A stretch of DNA of 64,000 bases from Brevibacterium casei CIP 102111 (GCF_900169275.1 NZ_FXZC01000001.1:744001-808000), one strand, 5' to 3'. Shown: positions 1 to 10,227, counted from the stretch's first letter. Made by a program: numbers and translations. The notes: generated by a model not told the origin, from the letters alone.

Positions 1-10
1 GGGACGAGCA

Positions 11-241
11 TTGTCAGCCAAGCGTGTCGACACGGCCATCGTCGTCGTGGCCGTCGCAGCAGCCGTCATCGGAGCCGCCGCACTCCTCGGCGTTCTGGGT
101 CAGGCGTGGATGGGGTACACCCCCTCGCATCTGCTGACATACCTGCCGATGATCCTCCTCCCGGTCGCCTTCGCCCTCGCCGCCGCGGCTGTGATCCGCG
201 CGGTGCTGCGACGCCGGCAGACCGCGGCGGGTCCGAGCTGA
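11..241 (+). CDS. Small two-helix membrane protein, hypothetical
   Basis: A 76-residue protein starting at a TTG codon, with GACGAG-type purines just before it. Two hydrophobic stretches are visible, about residues 7-31 and 43-66, followed by an Arg-rich end (RAVLRRRQ), so it is probably a double-spanning inner membrane protein with a cytoplasmic tail. No enzyme motif is seen and I do not recognise a named family. The reading frame stays open to the left edge of the window, so the true start could lie outside it and this may be the C-terminal part of a longer protein. Confidence 0.5.
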   Translation: MSAKRVDTAIVVVAVAAAVIGAAALLGVLGQAWMGYTPSHLLTYLPMILLPVAFALAAAAVIRAVLRRRQTAAGPS

Positions 242-665
242 GCGGACCGCGCCGAGACCGGGGCCGCACCGACTCTCGGTGACGCCCGCCCTGCCGGCCG
301 GACCCCCGCGCGGGGCCGACTGAGTGCGCCCCACAGGAACCGGCGCCGGGCCCGCACGCGGGCCGCTGGGAACCGCGGAACGTCGGAGGGATCCGATCCC
401 GGGCCGGACGTCCGGCCGGGATGCGGGGAGAAGGCGGCACCTCCTCGGCGAGGATCCACGGGGACGACGCGGATCGAGGACCGGATCGGCGGGAAGACGG
501 GGAACCGCCTCGGCGAGATGGGAACCCTCTCGACACACGATCACACGACGACCATCGTCGGGTCCGCCCGGCACGAGAACAGGACTCCGGAACCGGAGAC
601 CACAGACACAGAGCACGACAGACACACTGCACGACAGACAGACTGCACCAGTACGAAAGGACACC
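242..665 (+). other. Intergenic region with CA-rich leader of the cold-shock gene
   Basis: No convincing gene is seen here. The left part is GC-rich with short GGCGG/CCGCC-type self-complementary pieces. The last 70 bases before the cold-shock gene (about 590-655) switch to a CA/GA-rich, G-poor composition with ACGACAGAC and CAGACA repeated, ending in GAAAGGA before the ATG. In an otherwise GC-saturated genome such a stretch should stay single-stranded in mRNA. I infer it is the 5' leader of the cold-shock transcript. Confidence 0.45.
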
Positions 666-1046
666 ATGCCAACCGGACGCGTGAAATGGTTCGACGCCGA
701 CAAGGGCTACGGCTTCGTCGTCGCCGAAGACGGCTCCCAGGCCTTCCTCCACTCCTCCGTCCTGCCCGAGGGCACGGACGTCACCAAGGGCACCCGCCTC
801 GAGTACGACGTCGTCGACTCCCGCCGCGGTGCGCAGGTCCTCAAGGCCCGGGTGCTCACGGCACCGGCGAAGGTCCCGAAGGCTCGGCGGCGCTCGACCG
901 AGGACATGGCGGTTATGGTGGAAGACGTCATCAAGGTCCTCGATGACCTGGGCAACGGTCTGCAGCACGGCCGCTACCCCGACCGTGACCACGGGAACAA
1001 GGTCGCCTCGCTGCTGCGGGCGATCGCCGACGATTTGGAGTCATGA
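666..1046 (+). CDS. Cold-shock domain protein with C-terminal extension
   Basis: A 126-residue nucleic-acid-binding protein. Residues 1-65 form a cold-shock domain with the RNP1-like motif KWFDADKGYGFV and the RNP2-like AFLHSSVL. Members of this family bind single-stranded RNA/DNA and melt mRNA structure. The remaining 60 residues (basic PKARRR, then a helix-rich segment ending AIADDLES) make it nearly twice as long as a minimal Csp of about 67 residues, a layout seen in actinobacterial CspB-type proteins. The start is set by GAAAGGA seven bases upstream. The stop overlaps the start of the next gene (ATGA), so the two are translationally coupled. Confidence 0.9.
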   Translation: MPTGRVKWFDADKGYGFVVAEDGSQAFLHSSVLPEGTDVTKGTRLEYDVVDSRRGAQVLKARVLTAPAKVPKARRRSTEDMAVMVEDVIKVLDDLGNGLQHGRYPDRDHGNKVASLLRAIADDLES

Positions 1047-1969
1047 TGTCCTCTCTCTTCACGACGTGGCTGACCGATCTGCGGTCGCAGTCGGCCGCCG
1101 AGCCGGCGCCGGCGTCGGATGTCGCCGAGGCAGCTGGCTCGGGCACGGCTGAGGCCGAGGTCGCGGCACCCTCTGGGGCCGGAGCGCCGAGCGCTCCTGC
1201 GCAGAAGCCTGCGCGCACGGTCGTCCTCGACGCACAGCTGGCCGCGGCGATCGACGTCGCCCGCTCGGCCATCGCCGAGGTGGCCGGCAGTGCCGTCATC
1301 GGTGAGCACCTCGGCGCCACTGCCGAGGGCACCAGGCTCGTCACCCACCACTTCGTGTGCACGGACCCGAGCTACCGGGGCTGGCGCTGGGTCGCCGTCC
1401 TCGCCCGGGCTCCGCGGTCGAAGAAGGTCACCGTCTGCGAGACGGCGCTGCTGCCGGGTCCCGACGCTCTCGTCGCCCCCGAATGGGTGCCGTGGGATCA
1501 GCGGCTCGAACCCGGGGACCTCACGCCCCGGGACACCCTGCCGAAGCTCGACAACGACCCCAACCTGCAGCCCGGCTACCAGCAGACCGAGGACAACTCG
1601 GCGGAGAACATCGACCAGATCGCCAACTACGAGTTCGGCATCGGCCGTGAACGGGTCCTCTCACCCGAGGGACTCAACGCCGCTGCGCAGCGGTGGGCGG
1701 ACTCCGAGGCGGGGGCCGACGGCGAATTCGCCGCCCGCGCCTCTGCGCACTGCGGCAGCTGCGGCTACCTCATGCCGATCGCCGGTTCGATGCGGGAGAG
1801 CTTCGGGGTCTGTGCGAACGCATGGTCGCCCTTCGACGGTCGCGTGGTCCAACTCGACTCCGGGTGCGGGGCGCATTCGGAGACGGACGTGAGACGTCCC
1901 GACACGAGCCCCGCCGAGGCGGTCGTCGACGACTACGCCCGCGGCGAACTCGAGCTCCAGGAGGGCTGA
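1043..1969 (+). CDS. DUF3027 domain protein
   Basis: A 308-residue protein overlapping the cold-shock gene by four bases. Residues 1-55 are Ala/Glu/Pro-rich and probably disordered. The rest matches the DUF3027 pattern I know from actinobacteria: a conserved YRGWRWVAVLARAP segment, a WVPWDQRLEPGDLTP segment, and a late CGSCGY motif followed by further cysteines (FGVCANAW, SGCGAHSE) that could bind a metal such as zinc. No membrane segment or signal peptide is seen. Function is unknown. The coupling to a cold-shock protein recurs in this phylum and suggests an RNA- or stress-related role, which is inference. Confidence 0.8.
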   Translation: MMSSLFTTWLTDLRSQSAAEPAPASDVAEAAGSGTAEAEVAAPSGAGAPSAPAQKPARTVVLDAQLAAAIDVARSAIAEVAGSAVIGEHLGATAEGTRLVTHHFVCTDPSYRGWRWVAVLARAPRSKKVTVCETALLPGPDALVAPEWVPWDQRLEPGDLTPRDTLPKLDNDPNLQPGYQQTEDNSAENIDQIANYEFGIGRERVLSPEGLNAAAQRWADSEAGADGEFAARASAHCGSCGYLMPIAGSMRESFGVCANAWSPFDGRVVQLDSGCGAHSETDVRRPDTSPAEAVVDDYARGELELQEG

Positions 1970-1977
1970 AGCACTCG

Positions 1978-3237
1978 ATGGCGCACACGTTCCGGTCTCT
2001 GGCCGAACCGAACTACCGACACTGGTTCGCCGGCGCGCTCATCTCTAACACCGGAACGTGGATGCAGAGGACAGCGCAGGACTGGCTCGTCCTCACGTAT
2101 CTCACGAACAACAACGCCTCCGCCCTCGGCATCACGATGGCCCTGCAGATGGGCCCGCAGCTCATCATGTTCCCGTTCGCGGGCGCTCTCGCCGACCGGT
2201 TCTCGAAGCGGATGCTCCTCATGGTCACGCAGGCGGCGCTCGGTGCCGTGGGGCTGCTCCTCTTCGTTCTCGTCGTCACCGACACGATCGAGCTCTGGCA
2301 CGTCTACGTGCTCGCGCTCGTCCTCGGCCTCCTCGCCACGCTCGACACCCCGGCCCGGCAGGCGTTCGTCTCCGAGCTCGTCGGGGAGCGGCTGCTGCCG
2401 AACGCGGTGAGCCTCAACTCGGCGTCGTTCAACGGTGCCCGGATGATCGGACCGGCCGTCGCCGGTGTCATCACCGCCCTCGTCGGCGCCGGTCCCGTCT
2501 TCCTCATCAGCGGGCTCGGCTTCGCCGCGACCCTCACCGTGCTCATCCGCCTCGACCGCGCCAGGCTGCACCCGGCAGGTCGCCGAGGCGGTGGGGGAGT
2601 CCTCGGCGGGTTCCGCTATCTGCGCACGCGGCCGGATGTGACGATCGTCCTCGTCGTCCTCTTCATCGTCGCGACCTTCGGCTTCAACTTCAACATCTAC
2701 ACGGCGACGATGGCGCGGATCGAATTCGACAAGGATGCGAGCGGCTTCGGACTCCTCAACTCCGTCATGGCGATCGGCTCGGTGGCGGGTGCCCTCGCCT
2801 CGGCGAAGCGGGAGAAGCCGCGGCTGCGCTTCATCTTCGGGGCCGCCGGCGGGTTCGGCCTCTCGGTCGGACTCGCGTCACTGATCACGGACTACTTCCT
2901 CTTCGCATTCGCCCTCATCCTCGTCGGCTTCTCCTCGCTGACGATGATGACCTCGGCGAACGCGTACGTGCAGACGACGACACCGGCGTCCTACCGCGGT
3001 CGTGTGATGGCGATCTACGCCGCCGTCGTCATGGGCGGCACCCCGATCGGAGCGCCGCTGGCCGGCTGGGTCGCCGACACCTTCGGTCCGCGGATGGCGA
3101 TGGGCGTCGGTGCGGCCTCAGGGGTGCTCGCGTTCGCCGTGGGGCTGGTGTGGATGGTCGTCGCGAAGAACCTGCGGCTCAGCTTCGACCCGACGTCCCG
3201 CATCCGGCTCCACGTCAGCTACCACGGGCATCCGTGA
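1978..3237 (+). CDS. MFS transporter, EntS-like
   Basis: A 419-residue major facilitator protein with about 12 hydrophobic spans. The opening (NYRHWFAGALISNTGTWMQ) followed by AQDWLVL, and the DTPARQAFVSELV segment after TM4, are typical of the EntS/DUF894 branch, whose characterised members export siderophores or drugs. The ATG at 1978 follows GGAGGG and lies eight bases after the DUF3027 stop. The open frame extends further upstream, but that part overlaps the DUF3027 gene in another frame and carries no MFS sequence. Substrate unknown. It is probably co-transcribed with the two genes before it. Confidence 0.85.
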   Translation: MAHTFRSLAEPNYRHWFAGALISNTGTWMQRTAQDWLVLTYLTNNNASALGITMALQMGPQLIMFPFAGALADRFSKRMLLMVTQAALGAVGLLLFVLVVTDTIELWHVYVLALVLGLLATLDTPARQAFVSELVGERLLPNAVSLNSASFNGARMIGPAVAGVITALVGAGPVFLISGLGFAATLTVLIRLDRARLHPAGRRGGGGVLGGFRYLRTRPDVTIVLVVLFIVATFGFNFNIYTATMARIEFDKDASGFGLLNSVMAIGSVAGALASAKREKPRLRFIFGAAGGFGLSVGLASLITDYFLFAFALILVGFSSLTMMTSANAYVQTTTPASYRGRVMAIYAAVVMGGTPIGAPLAGWVADTFGPRMAMGVGAASGVLAFAVGLVWMVVAKNLRLSFDPTSRIRLHVSYHGHP

Positions 3238-3286
3238 GCATCGGGGTCCCGGTCGTCTCACGGCAGCCCGGGGCCCCGCGGGGCGA

Positions 3287-3369
3287 GCGGGTGCCATGCG
3301 CGTCGGGGCAGAGAGCGGCGCCATGCCGGTCGCGGCAGTGAGCGAGTGCCATGCGGGTCGCGGCGGTGA
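3287..3369 (+). repeat. Three tandem 27-28 bp repeats
   Basis: Three consecutive units (3287-3314, 3315-3341, 3342-3369) share GCG-GTGCCATGC-GGTCG-GGCAGTGA with a few substitutions each. A fourth, truncated unit begins at 3370. No coding frame is maintained (one unit is a base shorter). They lie in the gap between the MFS and DUF456 genes. Confidence 0.75.
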
Positions 3370-3417
3370 GCGGGTGCGGTCGCATAGGATCGGAGATGAG
3401 ACCGGTCCCCTGAGACC

Positions 3418-3493
3418 GTTCGAGTGTGTTGAGACGGTTCGATTGAGTTGAGACAGCTCCGGCGAGTCGCAACAATTCGAGTGAGTTGAGATC
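3418..3493 (+). repeat. Four tandem 19-bp repeats upstream of the DUF456 gene
   Basis: Four head-to-tail 19-base units (3418-3436, 3437-3455, 3456-3474, 3475-3493) with consensus near GTTCGAGTGAGTTGAGACA. The third unit is the most diverged. The last ends 32 bases before the GTG start of the DUF456 gene, so the array occupies the place where promoter and regulator sites would be expected. There are no spacers between units, so this is not a CRISPR. Confidence 0.85.
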
Positions 3494-3525
3494 GTGCGGA
3501 ACCACGTGAAGGGAAGGACCATCCG

Positions 3526-4023
3526 GTGAATGCGGAGATCGTCACCTCGGTGCTCGTCGCCCTCGGCATCCTCGTCGGCTGCATCGGCATCGTCGTGCCC
3601 GTGCTGCCCGGCTCGATCCTCATCGGCATCGGCGTTCTCATCTGGGCGTTCGTCATCGGCACTCCGACGGCGTGGATCGTCTTCGCGATCGTCGCGCTGC
3701 TCGTGATCGCCGGTATGAGCGCCTCGTTCGTCCTCACCGGCCGTCAGCTCAAGGCGATGGAGGTGCCGAATCGGTCGGTCGTCCTCGGCGGGGTGCTCGG
3801 CATCGTCGGCTTCTTCGTCATCCCCGTGCTCGGGCTGCCGATCGGCTTCGTCCTCGGGCTCTTCCTCTCCGAGCTCGGGCGTCTCCATGATGCGAAGACG
3901 GCGTGGGCGTCGAGCTGGGGGTCGATCAAGGCGATCGGCATCGGCACCGCGATCGAGTTCATCCTCGCTCTGCTCGCCGCGATCGCCTTCGGCGTCGGGG
4001 TGCTCCTCCACTTCTTCGTCTGA
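3526..4023 (+). CDS. DUF456 family membrane protein
   Basis: A 165-residue, very hydrophobic protein with five or six predicted spans. It fits the DUF456 pattern: an N-terminal Gly-rich double helix (LGILVGCIGIVVPVLPGSIL), a central KAMEVPNRSVVLGG turn, and LGLPIGFVLGLFLSELGR before the last spans. The GTG start at 3526 is preceded by GAAGGGAAGGA. The family is uncharacterised. The gene stands alone between two clusters of short tandem repeats. The product is probably an inner membrane protein, and nothing in the sequence points to a substrate. Confidence 0.8.
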   Translation: MNAEIVTSVLVALGILVGCIGIVVPVLPGSILIGIGVLIWAFVIGTPTAWIVFAIVALLVIAGMSASFVLTGRQLKAMEVPNRSVVLGGVLGIVGFFVIPVLGLPIGFVLGLFLSELGRLHDAKTAWASSWGSIKAIGIGTAIEFILALLAAIAFGVGVLLHFFV

Positions 4024-4098
4024 CAGCCCGACTGCTTCTTCGTCTGACAGCCGTCCACACGAGCGCCTGAAACGCTGAGGCACGCCCACCGGAACCGA

Positions 4099-4174
4099 TG
4101 CGTCCCACCCGGAGCATCACGTCATACCCGGGACAGCACGTCCTACCCGGAGCATCACGTCATACCCCTAGCGC
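4099..4174 (+). repeat. Tandem 19-bp repeats downstream of the DUF456 gene
   Basis: Units 4099-4117, 4118-4136, 4137-4155 and 4156-4174 share the core CGTC-(A/C)-TACCCGG and a unit length of 19, the same period as the unrelated array on the other side of the DUF456 gene. The core CACGTCATACCC recurs singly at 4197 and 4368 within the longer duplicated block that follows. Confidence 0.8.
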
Positions 4175-4266
4175 TGAATCATCCAGTGCGCTTCGCACGT
4201 CATACCCTCAGCGCCGAATCCGAGCGGTGCACGTGGAGGTTTTGTGGGTATGGGTGAGGGGTGAGC
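4170..4266 (+). repeat. 97-bp direct repeat, copy A
   Basis: First copy of a 97-base block that recurs at 4341-4437. By eye the two differ at 13 positions. The segment 4194-4231 is identical in both. It contains AGCGCTGAATC, the CACGTCATACCC core and a G-rich end. No reading frame of interest. Confidence 0.85.
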
Positions 4267-4340
4267 AATGGCGCACGCGTGACCGCCGGATCTCACACCC
4301 GCAGAGTCGCGTCGAACCCCCAGCGCTGCGTCCTACCCTG

Positions 4341-4437
4341 AGCGCTGAATCCTCCAGCGGGCTCCGCACGTCATACCCTCAGCGCCGAATCCGAGCGGTG
4401 CATGGGGTGGTTCTGCGGGTAAGGGTGCGGGGCGAAC
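4341..4437 (+). repeat. 97-bp direct repeat, copy B
   Basis: Second copy of the block at 4170-4266, in the same orientation, starting 171 bases downstream of the first. It ends 40 bases before the serC stop, so it lies in the 3' flank of serC. The 4024-4477 gap holds nothing else that I can recognise. Confidence 0.85.
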
Positions 4438-4477
4438 GCGGTGCTGCCTCGCCGGCTCGCCGTGAGAGCACCACGGC

Positions 4478-6507
<2,030 letters not shown>

Positions 6508-6697
6508 CTGTCGCCTCCGCTGACCACCGGCCCGGCTGCCCTTGCGTGGGGGCACCAGCCGCCTGGCGGACCCGCCTGTCCTCGGGTCGGTCCCTCCGGT
6601 TAGAGTCGAAGGGAGAGGATCCGCAGTGGCGAGGGTCTGCTCGCACCGTCGTGAGCGCTCCGCCCGGGACCCGCCCCATCACAGCGAAGGAGCCCCG

Positions 6698-8179
6698 ATG
6701 ACCCAGCCACAGCAGAGCGCAACCGCCGCCGACAGCGGTGAGGACAGCCTCGTCGACAATCTCATCGGCGGGAAGCGCCGCGGATCGGACGACCGCACGC
6801 TCAACCGCAACCCCTCCGATCCGGCCGATGTCATCGGCAGCTTCGCCCGCGCCGACGAGCAGACGGTCCGCGACGCGATAGCCGCAGCGAACGCCGCGGC
6901 CCCCGAATGGGCCGACTTCCCCGCCCAGCAGCGCTTCGGCATCCTCGACCGGGCGGGTTCCCTCATCGCCGAGCGCGCCGACGAACTCGCCGACCTCCTC
7001 GCCCGCGAAGAGGGCAAACAGCTCGGCGAATCCCGCGGTGAGGTCCTCCGCGCCTCACAGATCTTCAAGTTCTTCGCCGGAGAGACGATCCGCAACACCG
7101 GAGAGATCATCGACTCGGTGCGTCCGGGGCTCACCGCGGAGATGACCCATGAGCCCATCGGCGTCGTCGGAATCATCACGCCGTGGAACTTCCCCATCGC
7201 GATCCCCGCGTGGAAGATCGCGCCGGCTCTCGCCTACGGCAACACCGTCGTCTTCAAGCCTGCCGAGCTCGTCCCCGGGTCCGCCGCGGCCCTCGTCGAC
7301 ATCCTCGTCGAGGCGGGACTGCCCGATGGTGTGATCAACCTCGTCATGGGACCCGGCCGCGTCGTCGGCGAAGTCCTCACCACCTCGGCGGACGTCGATG
7401 CCATCACCTTCACCGGATCCGTGCCCGTCGGGCGCGGAGTCATCGCCGCGGCCTCCGAGCACGGCATCCGCGTGCAGGCGGAGATGGGCGGGAAGAACCC
7501 CCTCGTCGTCCTCGGCGACGCCGACCTCGAAGCCGCCGCCGACGCCGCGATCAACGGTGCGTTCTTCTCCACCGGCCAGCGCTGCACAGCCTCATCCCGG
7601 CTCATCGTCACCGACGACGTCCACGACGAGTTCGTCGCGCTCCTCAAGGAGCGGATGGCGGCCCTCACCGTCGGCGACGCCCGCGCCGAGGGCACCGACA
7701 TCGGACCCGTCGTCTCCGAGACGCAGCTCGAGCAGGACCTGCGCTACATCGGGATCGCCCGCGACGAAGGCGGCGAGGTCACCGGCGGCGACCGCGTCGA
7801 GGCTGCGACCGACGGCTACTTCCTCGCCCCGGCGCTCGTGACCGGCACGAAGCCGGCCGACACGATCAACGTCGAGGAGGTCTTCGGTCCGGTCGCCTCG
7901 GTGATCCGGGTCGCCGACTACGACGAAGCCCTCGCCGTGGCCAACGACACCGCGTTCGGCCTCTCCGCAGGCATCTACACGACCTCGCTGAAATATTCGA
8001 CGCACTTCAAGCGTTACGCCCAAGCCGGCATGGTGATGGTCAACGCACCGACCGCAGGAGTCGACTACCACGTCTCGTTCGGGGGCAGGAAGGGCTCGAG
8101 TTACGGACCCCGGGAACAGGCGCGGGCGGCGCGTGAGTTCTACACCGTGCAGAAGACGGCGTACGTCAACGCGGGCTGA
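6698..8179 (+). CDS. Aldehyde dehydrogenase, ketoglutarate-semialdehyde type
   Basis: A 493-residue NAD(P)-dependent aldehyde dehydrogenase. The cofactor and catalytic signatures are present: TPWNFPIAIPAWKIAPALA, the general base E262 in AEMGGKNP and nucleophile C296 in TGQRCTASS. The C-terminal HVSFGGRKGSSYGPREQ is characteristic of the 2,5-dioxovalerate (alpha-ketoglutarate semialdehyde) dehydrogenase group, which oxidises that aldehyde to 2-oxoglutarate in sugar acid or hydroxyproline breakdown. Substrate assignment rests on this similarity only, and no partner sugar-acid gene is nearby. The ATG at 6698 follows GAAGGAG. The open frame reaches upstream to 6542, but without a ribosome site or ALDH sequence. 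Confidence 0.85.
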   Translation: MTQPQQSATAADSGEDSLVDNLIGGKRRGSDDRTLNRNPSDPADVIGSFARADEQTVRDAIAAANAAAPEWADFPAQQRFGILDRAGSLIAERADELADLLAREEGKQLGESRGEVLRASQIFKFFAGETIRNTGEIIDSVRPGLTAEMTHEPIGVVGIITPWNFPIAIPAWKIAPALAYGNTVVFKPAELVPGSAAALVDILVEAGLPDGVINLVMGPGRVVGEVLTTSADVDAITFTGSVPVGRGVIAAASEHGIRVQAEMGGKNPLVVLGDADLEAAADAAINGAFFSTGQRCTASSRLIVTDDVHDEFVALLKERMAALTVGDARAEGTDIGPVVSETQLEQDLRYIGIARDEGGEVTGGDRVEAATDGYFLAPALVTGTKPADTINVEEVFGPVASVIRVADYDEALAVANDTAFGLSAGIYTTSLKYSTHFKRYAQAGMVMVNAPTAGVDYHVSFGGRKGSSYGPREQARAAREFYTVQKTAYVNAG

Positions 8180-8324
8180 GACGCGCCGGTGCGGCCTGCC
8201 GGGATAGAATCGGTCAGGATCGCAGAGGCCGCGGGCTGTCGCGGCCGACGCAGGGTCGCAAGACCTCTGAAGTGTGAGAACGCCTACGTGACCTGAAGAC
8301 GAAGAGTGGAGTGGCTGGTCTTAA

Positions 8325-9011
8325 GTGAACGACCTCGTCGATACAACCGAAATGTACCTCAAATCGATCATCGAGCTCGAAGAGCAGTCGATCGTCCCGT
8401 TGCGCGCCCGGATCGCTGAGCGCCTGGACCACTCCGGTCCGACCGTCTCCCAGACCGTGGCCCGGATGGAGCGCGACGGTCTGCTCCACGTGAGCAACGA
8501 CCGCCACCTCGAACTCACCCCCGAGGGCCGCCGCATCGCCACCGAGGTGATGCGCAAGCACCGCCTGGCCGAGCGTCTGCTCGCCGACGTCGTCGGCCTC
8601 GAATGGGAGCTCGTCCACGACGAGGCCTGCCGGTGGGAGCACGTGATGAGCGAGCAGGTCGAGCGCAAGCTCGTCGCCCTGCTGCCCGACACGAGCTCCG
8701 GCCCGTACGGCAACCCGATCCCCGGCCTCGACGTCATCGGGGCGGAGGCGAACCCCGGCACCGAGGTCGTCGACCTCGCCACCGCCGTCGCCCGGGACGG
8801 AGCGACGAGCCTGACGATCGCCTGGCTGGCCGAACCCCTGCAGGTCGACATCCACCTCCTCCAGCAGTTCCAGGTCGCCGGCGTCATGCCCGGCACCGAC
8901 GTCGAGATCACCCGCAACGGCGAGTACATCACCGTCCAGGTCCCCGGCGCCGAGGATGTCCTCGACCTGCCCGTCGAGACGGCCTCGCACGTCTTCGCCC
9001 ACAAGCGGTGA
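8325..9011 (+). CDS. dtxR: DtxR/IdeR-family metal-dependent repressor
   Basis: A 228-residue iron-dependent regulator. A winged helix-turn-helix (residues about 5-70, with PLRARIAERLDHSGPTVSQT as recognition region) is followed by the metal-binding/dimerisation domain and a C-terminal SH3-like domain. The ligands fall on the classical DtxR positions: M10, H79, E83, H98, C102, E105 and H106 (HDEACRWEH). With iron bound, such proteins repress siderophore and uptake genes and activate storage. GTG start; the ribosome site is weak. A TAGAAT hexamer at about 8204 could be the promoter, with a leader of about 110 bases. A strong terminator hairpin follows at 9084. No iron-uptake gene lies next to it. 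Confidence 0.92.
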   Translation: MNDLVDTTEMYLKSIIELEEQSIVPLRARIAERLDHSGPTVSQTVARMERDGLLHVSNDRHLELTPEGRRIATEVMRKHRLAERLLADVVGLEWELVHDEACRWEHVMSEQVERKLVALLPDTSSGPYGNPIPGLDVIGAEANPGTEVVDLATAVARDGATSLTIAWLAEPLQVDIHLLQQFQVAGVMPGTDVEITRNGEYITVQVPGAEDVLDLPVETASHVFAHKR

Positions 9012-9379
9012 CCAGGGCCCGCGGCTGAGCGCGACGGGTTCCGTCAGCCGGGCGACGGAAGCTGTGTAACGAAACCTTGACCGAACCGGGTTCGGAGAGT
9101 CCTGACCGACTCTCCGAACCCGGTTTCGTAACAGCGAAGGTTACGGAGACATGAATCTCATTCACCTCTCTCACCTGGGCGTCTATGGAAAACCGCGGGG
9201 TTTCCCCACCCTGGTTGTGACAGAAACGTGACAATTGATCACCGATTGGTTACAGTTGTTGAGGTCGTCCGCGAAAGCGGCGGCTTCGCAGCGGGAACCG
9301 CACGCCACGCCCGATGCGAAAGGCACCCAAGGACCGAGAGTGGCGGTCGGAGCGATCCGATAGGTGACGAGAGGAAAAC
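9012..9379 (+). promoter_or_regulatory. Upstream region of the NlpC/P60 gene with GTAAC elements
   Basis: Apart from the dtxR terminator, this 368-bp gap holds four GTAAC/GTTAC pentamers (9066-9070, 9128-9132, 9140-9144, 9249-9253), two TGACA-type pieces near 9220-9232, and a small CCGC-GAAA-GCGG tetraloop hairpin at 9269-9280. GTAAC direct repeats are the core of MtrA binding sites, and MtrA controls wall hydrolase genes in corynebacteria and mycobacteria. That this region is MtrA-controlled is inference. Confidence 0.4.
9084..9125 (+). terminator. Strong hairpin downstream of dtxR
   Basis: Arms 9084-9101 and 9108-9125 are perfectly complementary over 18 bp, starting AACCGGGTTCGG, with the six-base loop CTGACC. 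No U-tract follows, as is common in actinobacterial terminators. A flanking pair, GTAACGAAACC (9066) and GGTTTCGTAAC (9122), could form a competing outer stem. Confidence 0.75.
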
Positions 9380-10213
9380 GTGGCAAGTAAGCACCATGGC
9401 CGCCGCGCCGCAGAGACCAAGGTCAAGACTCCGCTGACCGAACTGACCGAACTCCTCAACCAGAACTCCGCCGTCTTCGGACGCCGCGCGGCCGTCGTCG
9501 CCGCCAGCGGTGGACTGCTCACCGCAGCCGTCCTCCCGGCAGCCGGTCAGGCAGGAGACGACAACGTCGCTGTCTCCGCCGAGTCGAAGACCCAGGTCGC
9601 CGAGTTCGAGAACCAGGCCGCCACCGTCGTCGCCGACGGCCAGTCCAAGGACAAGAAGGACGACTCGTCGTTCAGCGTCGACGTCCAGACCGTCACCGCG
9701 AAGCCGGCCCCCAAGCCGGAGCCGAAGCCCGAGCGCTCCGCCGCCCCCTCGAACGACAACTCCTCCTCCGCGTCGTCCTCGGACTCGTCTGATTCCAAGT
9801 CGAAGTCGAAGAGCGACAAGGGTGAGTCGAAGGACTCCGGTTCGAGCGACGTCAAGATCCCCGACGGCTCGAAGGCCGAGCAGGTCCTCGCCATCGCCAA
9901 GCAGTACGTCGGCACCCCCTACGTCTCCGGCGGCACCTCGCCCAGCGGCTGGGACTGCTCCGGCTACACCTCCTTCGTCTACGCCAAGGTCGGCGTCAAC
10001 CTGCCCCGCACCTCGGGTGCGCAGGGTCAGGCCGGCACCACGGTCTCCAAGTCCGAGGCCAAGCCGGGCGACCTCATCTGGAAGCCGGGACACATCGGCA
10101 TCTACGCCGGCAACGGCATGATGTACGACGCCGGCAACCCCCGCGTCGACACCAGCTACCGCAGCATCGACTGGATGATCGACGGCGGCGCGAAGTTCAT
10201 CCGCGTCCTCTGA
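9380..10213 (+). CDS. Secreted NlpC/P60 peptidoglycan endopeptidase
   Basis: A 277-residue wall hydrolase. An unusually long basic N-region (about 35 residues) leads to FGRR and a hydrophobic stretch (residues 34-57, AAVVAASGGLLTAAVLPAAG), an export signal that could be Sec or Tat. Residues 60-165 are a Lys/Pro/Ser/Asp-rich linker (KPAPKPEPKPE, then Ser/Asp runs), probably wall-spanning. Residues 168-277 are the NlpC/P60 domain with catalytic C193 in WDCSGYTSF and H238 in PGHIGIYAG. It would cleave peptide stems of peptidoglycan outside the membrane. GTG start with GAGAGGAAAA before it. Followed by a strong terminator. Confidence 0.92.
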   Translation: MASKHHGRRAAETKVKTPLTELTELLNQNSAVFGRRAAVVAASGGLLTAAVLPAAGQAGDDNVAVSAESKTQVAEFENQAATVVADGQSKDKKDDSSFSVDVQTVTAKPAPKPEPKPERSAAPSNDNSSSASSSDSSDSKSKSKSDKGESKDSGSSDVKIPDGSKAEQVLAIAKQYVGTPYVSGGTSPSGWDCSGYTSFVYAKVGVNLPRTSGAQGQAGTTVSKSEAKPGDLIWKPGHIGIYAGNGMMYDAGNPRVDTSYRSIDWMIDGGAKFIRVL

Positions 10214-10227
10214 TCACCTCTGCAGGA

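Noticed and set aside
1693..1977. N-terminal extension of the MFS gene
   Set aside because: This part overlaps the DUF3027 gene and encodes Arg/Gly-rich sequence. The ATG at 1978 with GGAGGG fits the family start.
3418..3493. CRISPR array
   Set aside because: Repeats of 19 bp are head to tail without spacers, and there are no cas genes.
9012..9379. c-di-AMP (ydaO) riboswitch upstream of the NlpC/P60 gene
   Set aside because: The region has a vaguely similar CCGATAGGTGACGAG piece, but the conserved GGGGTGAATC and pseudoknot segments are not found.
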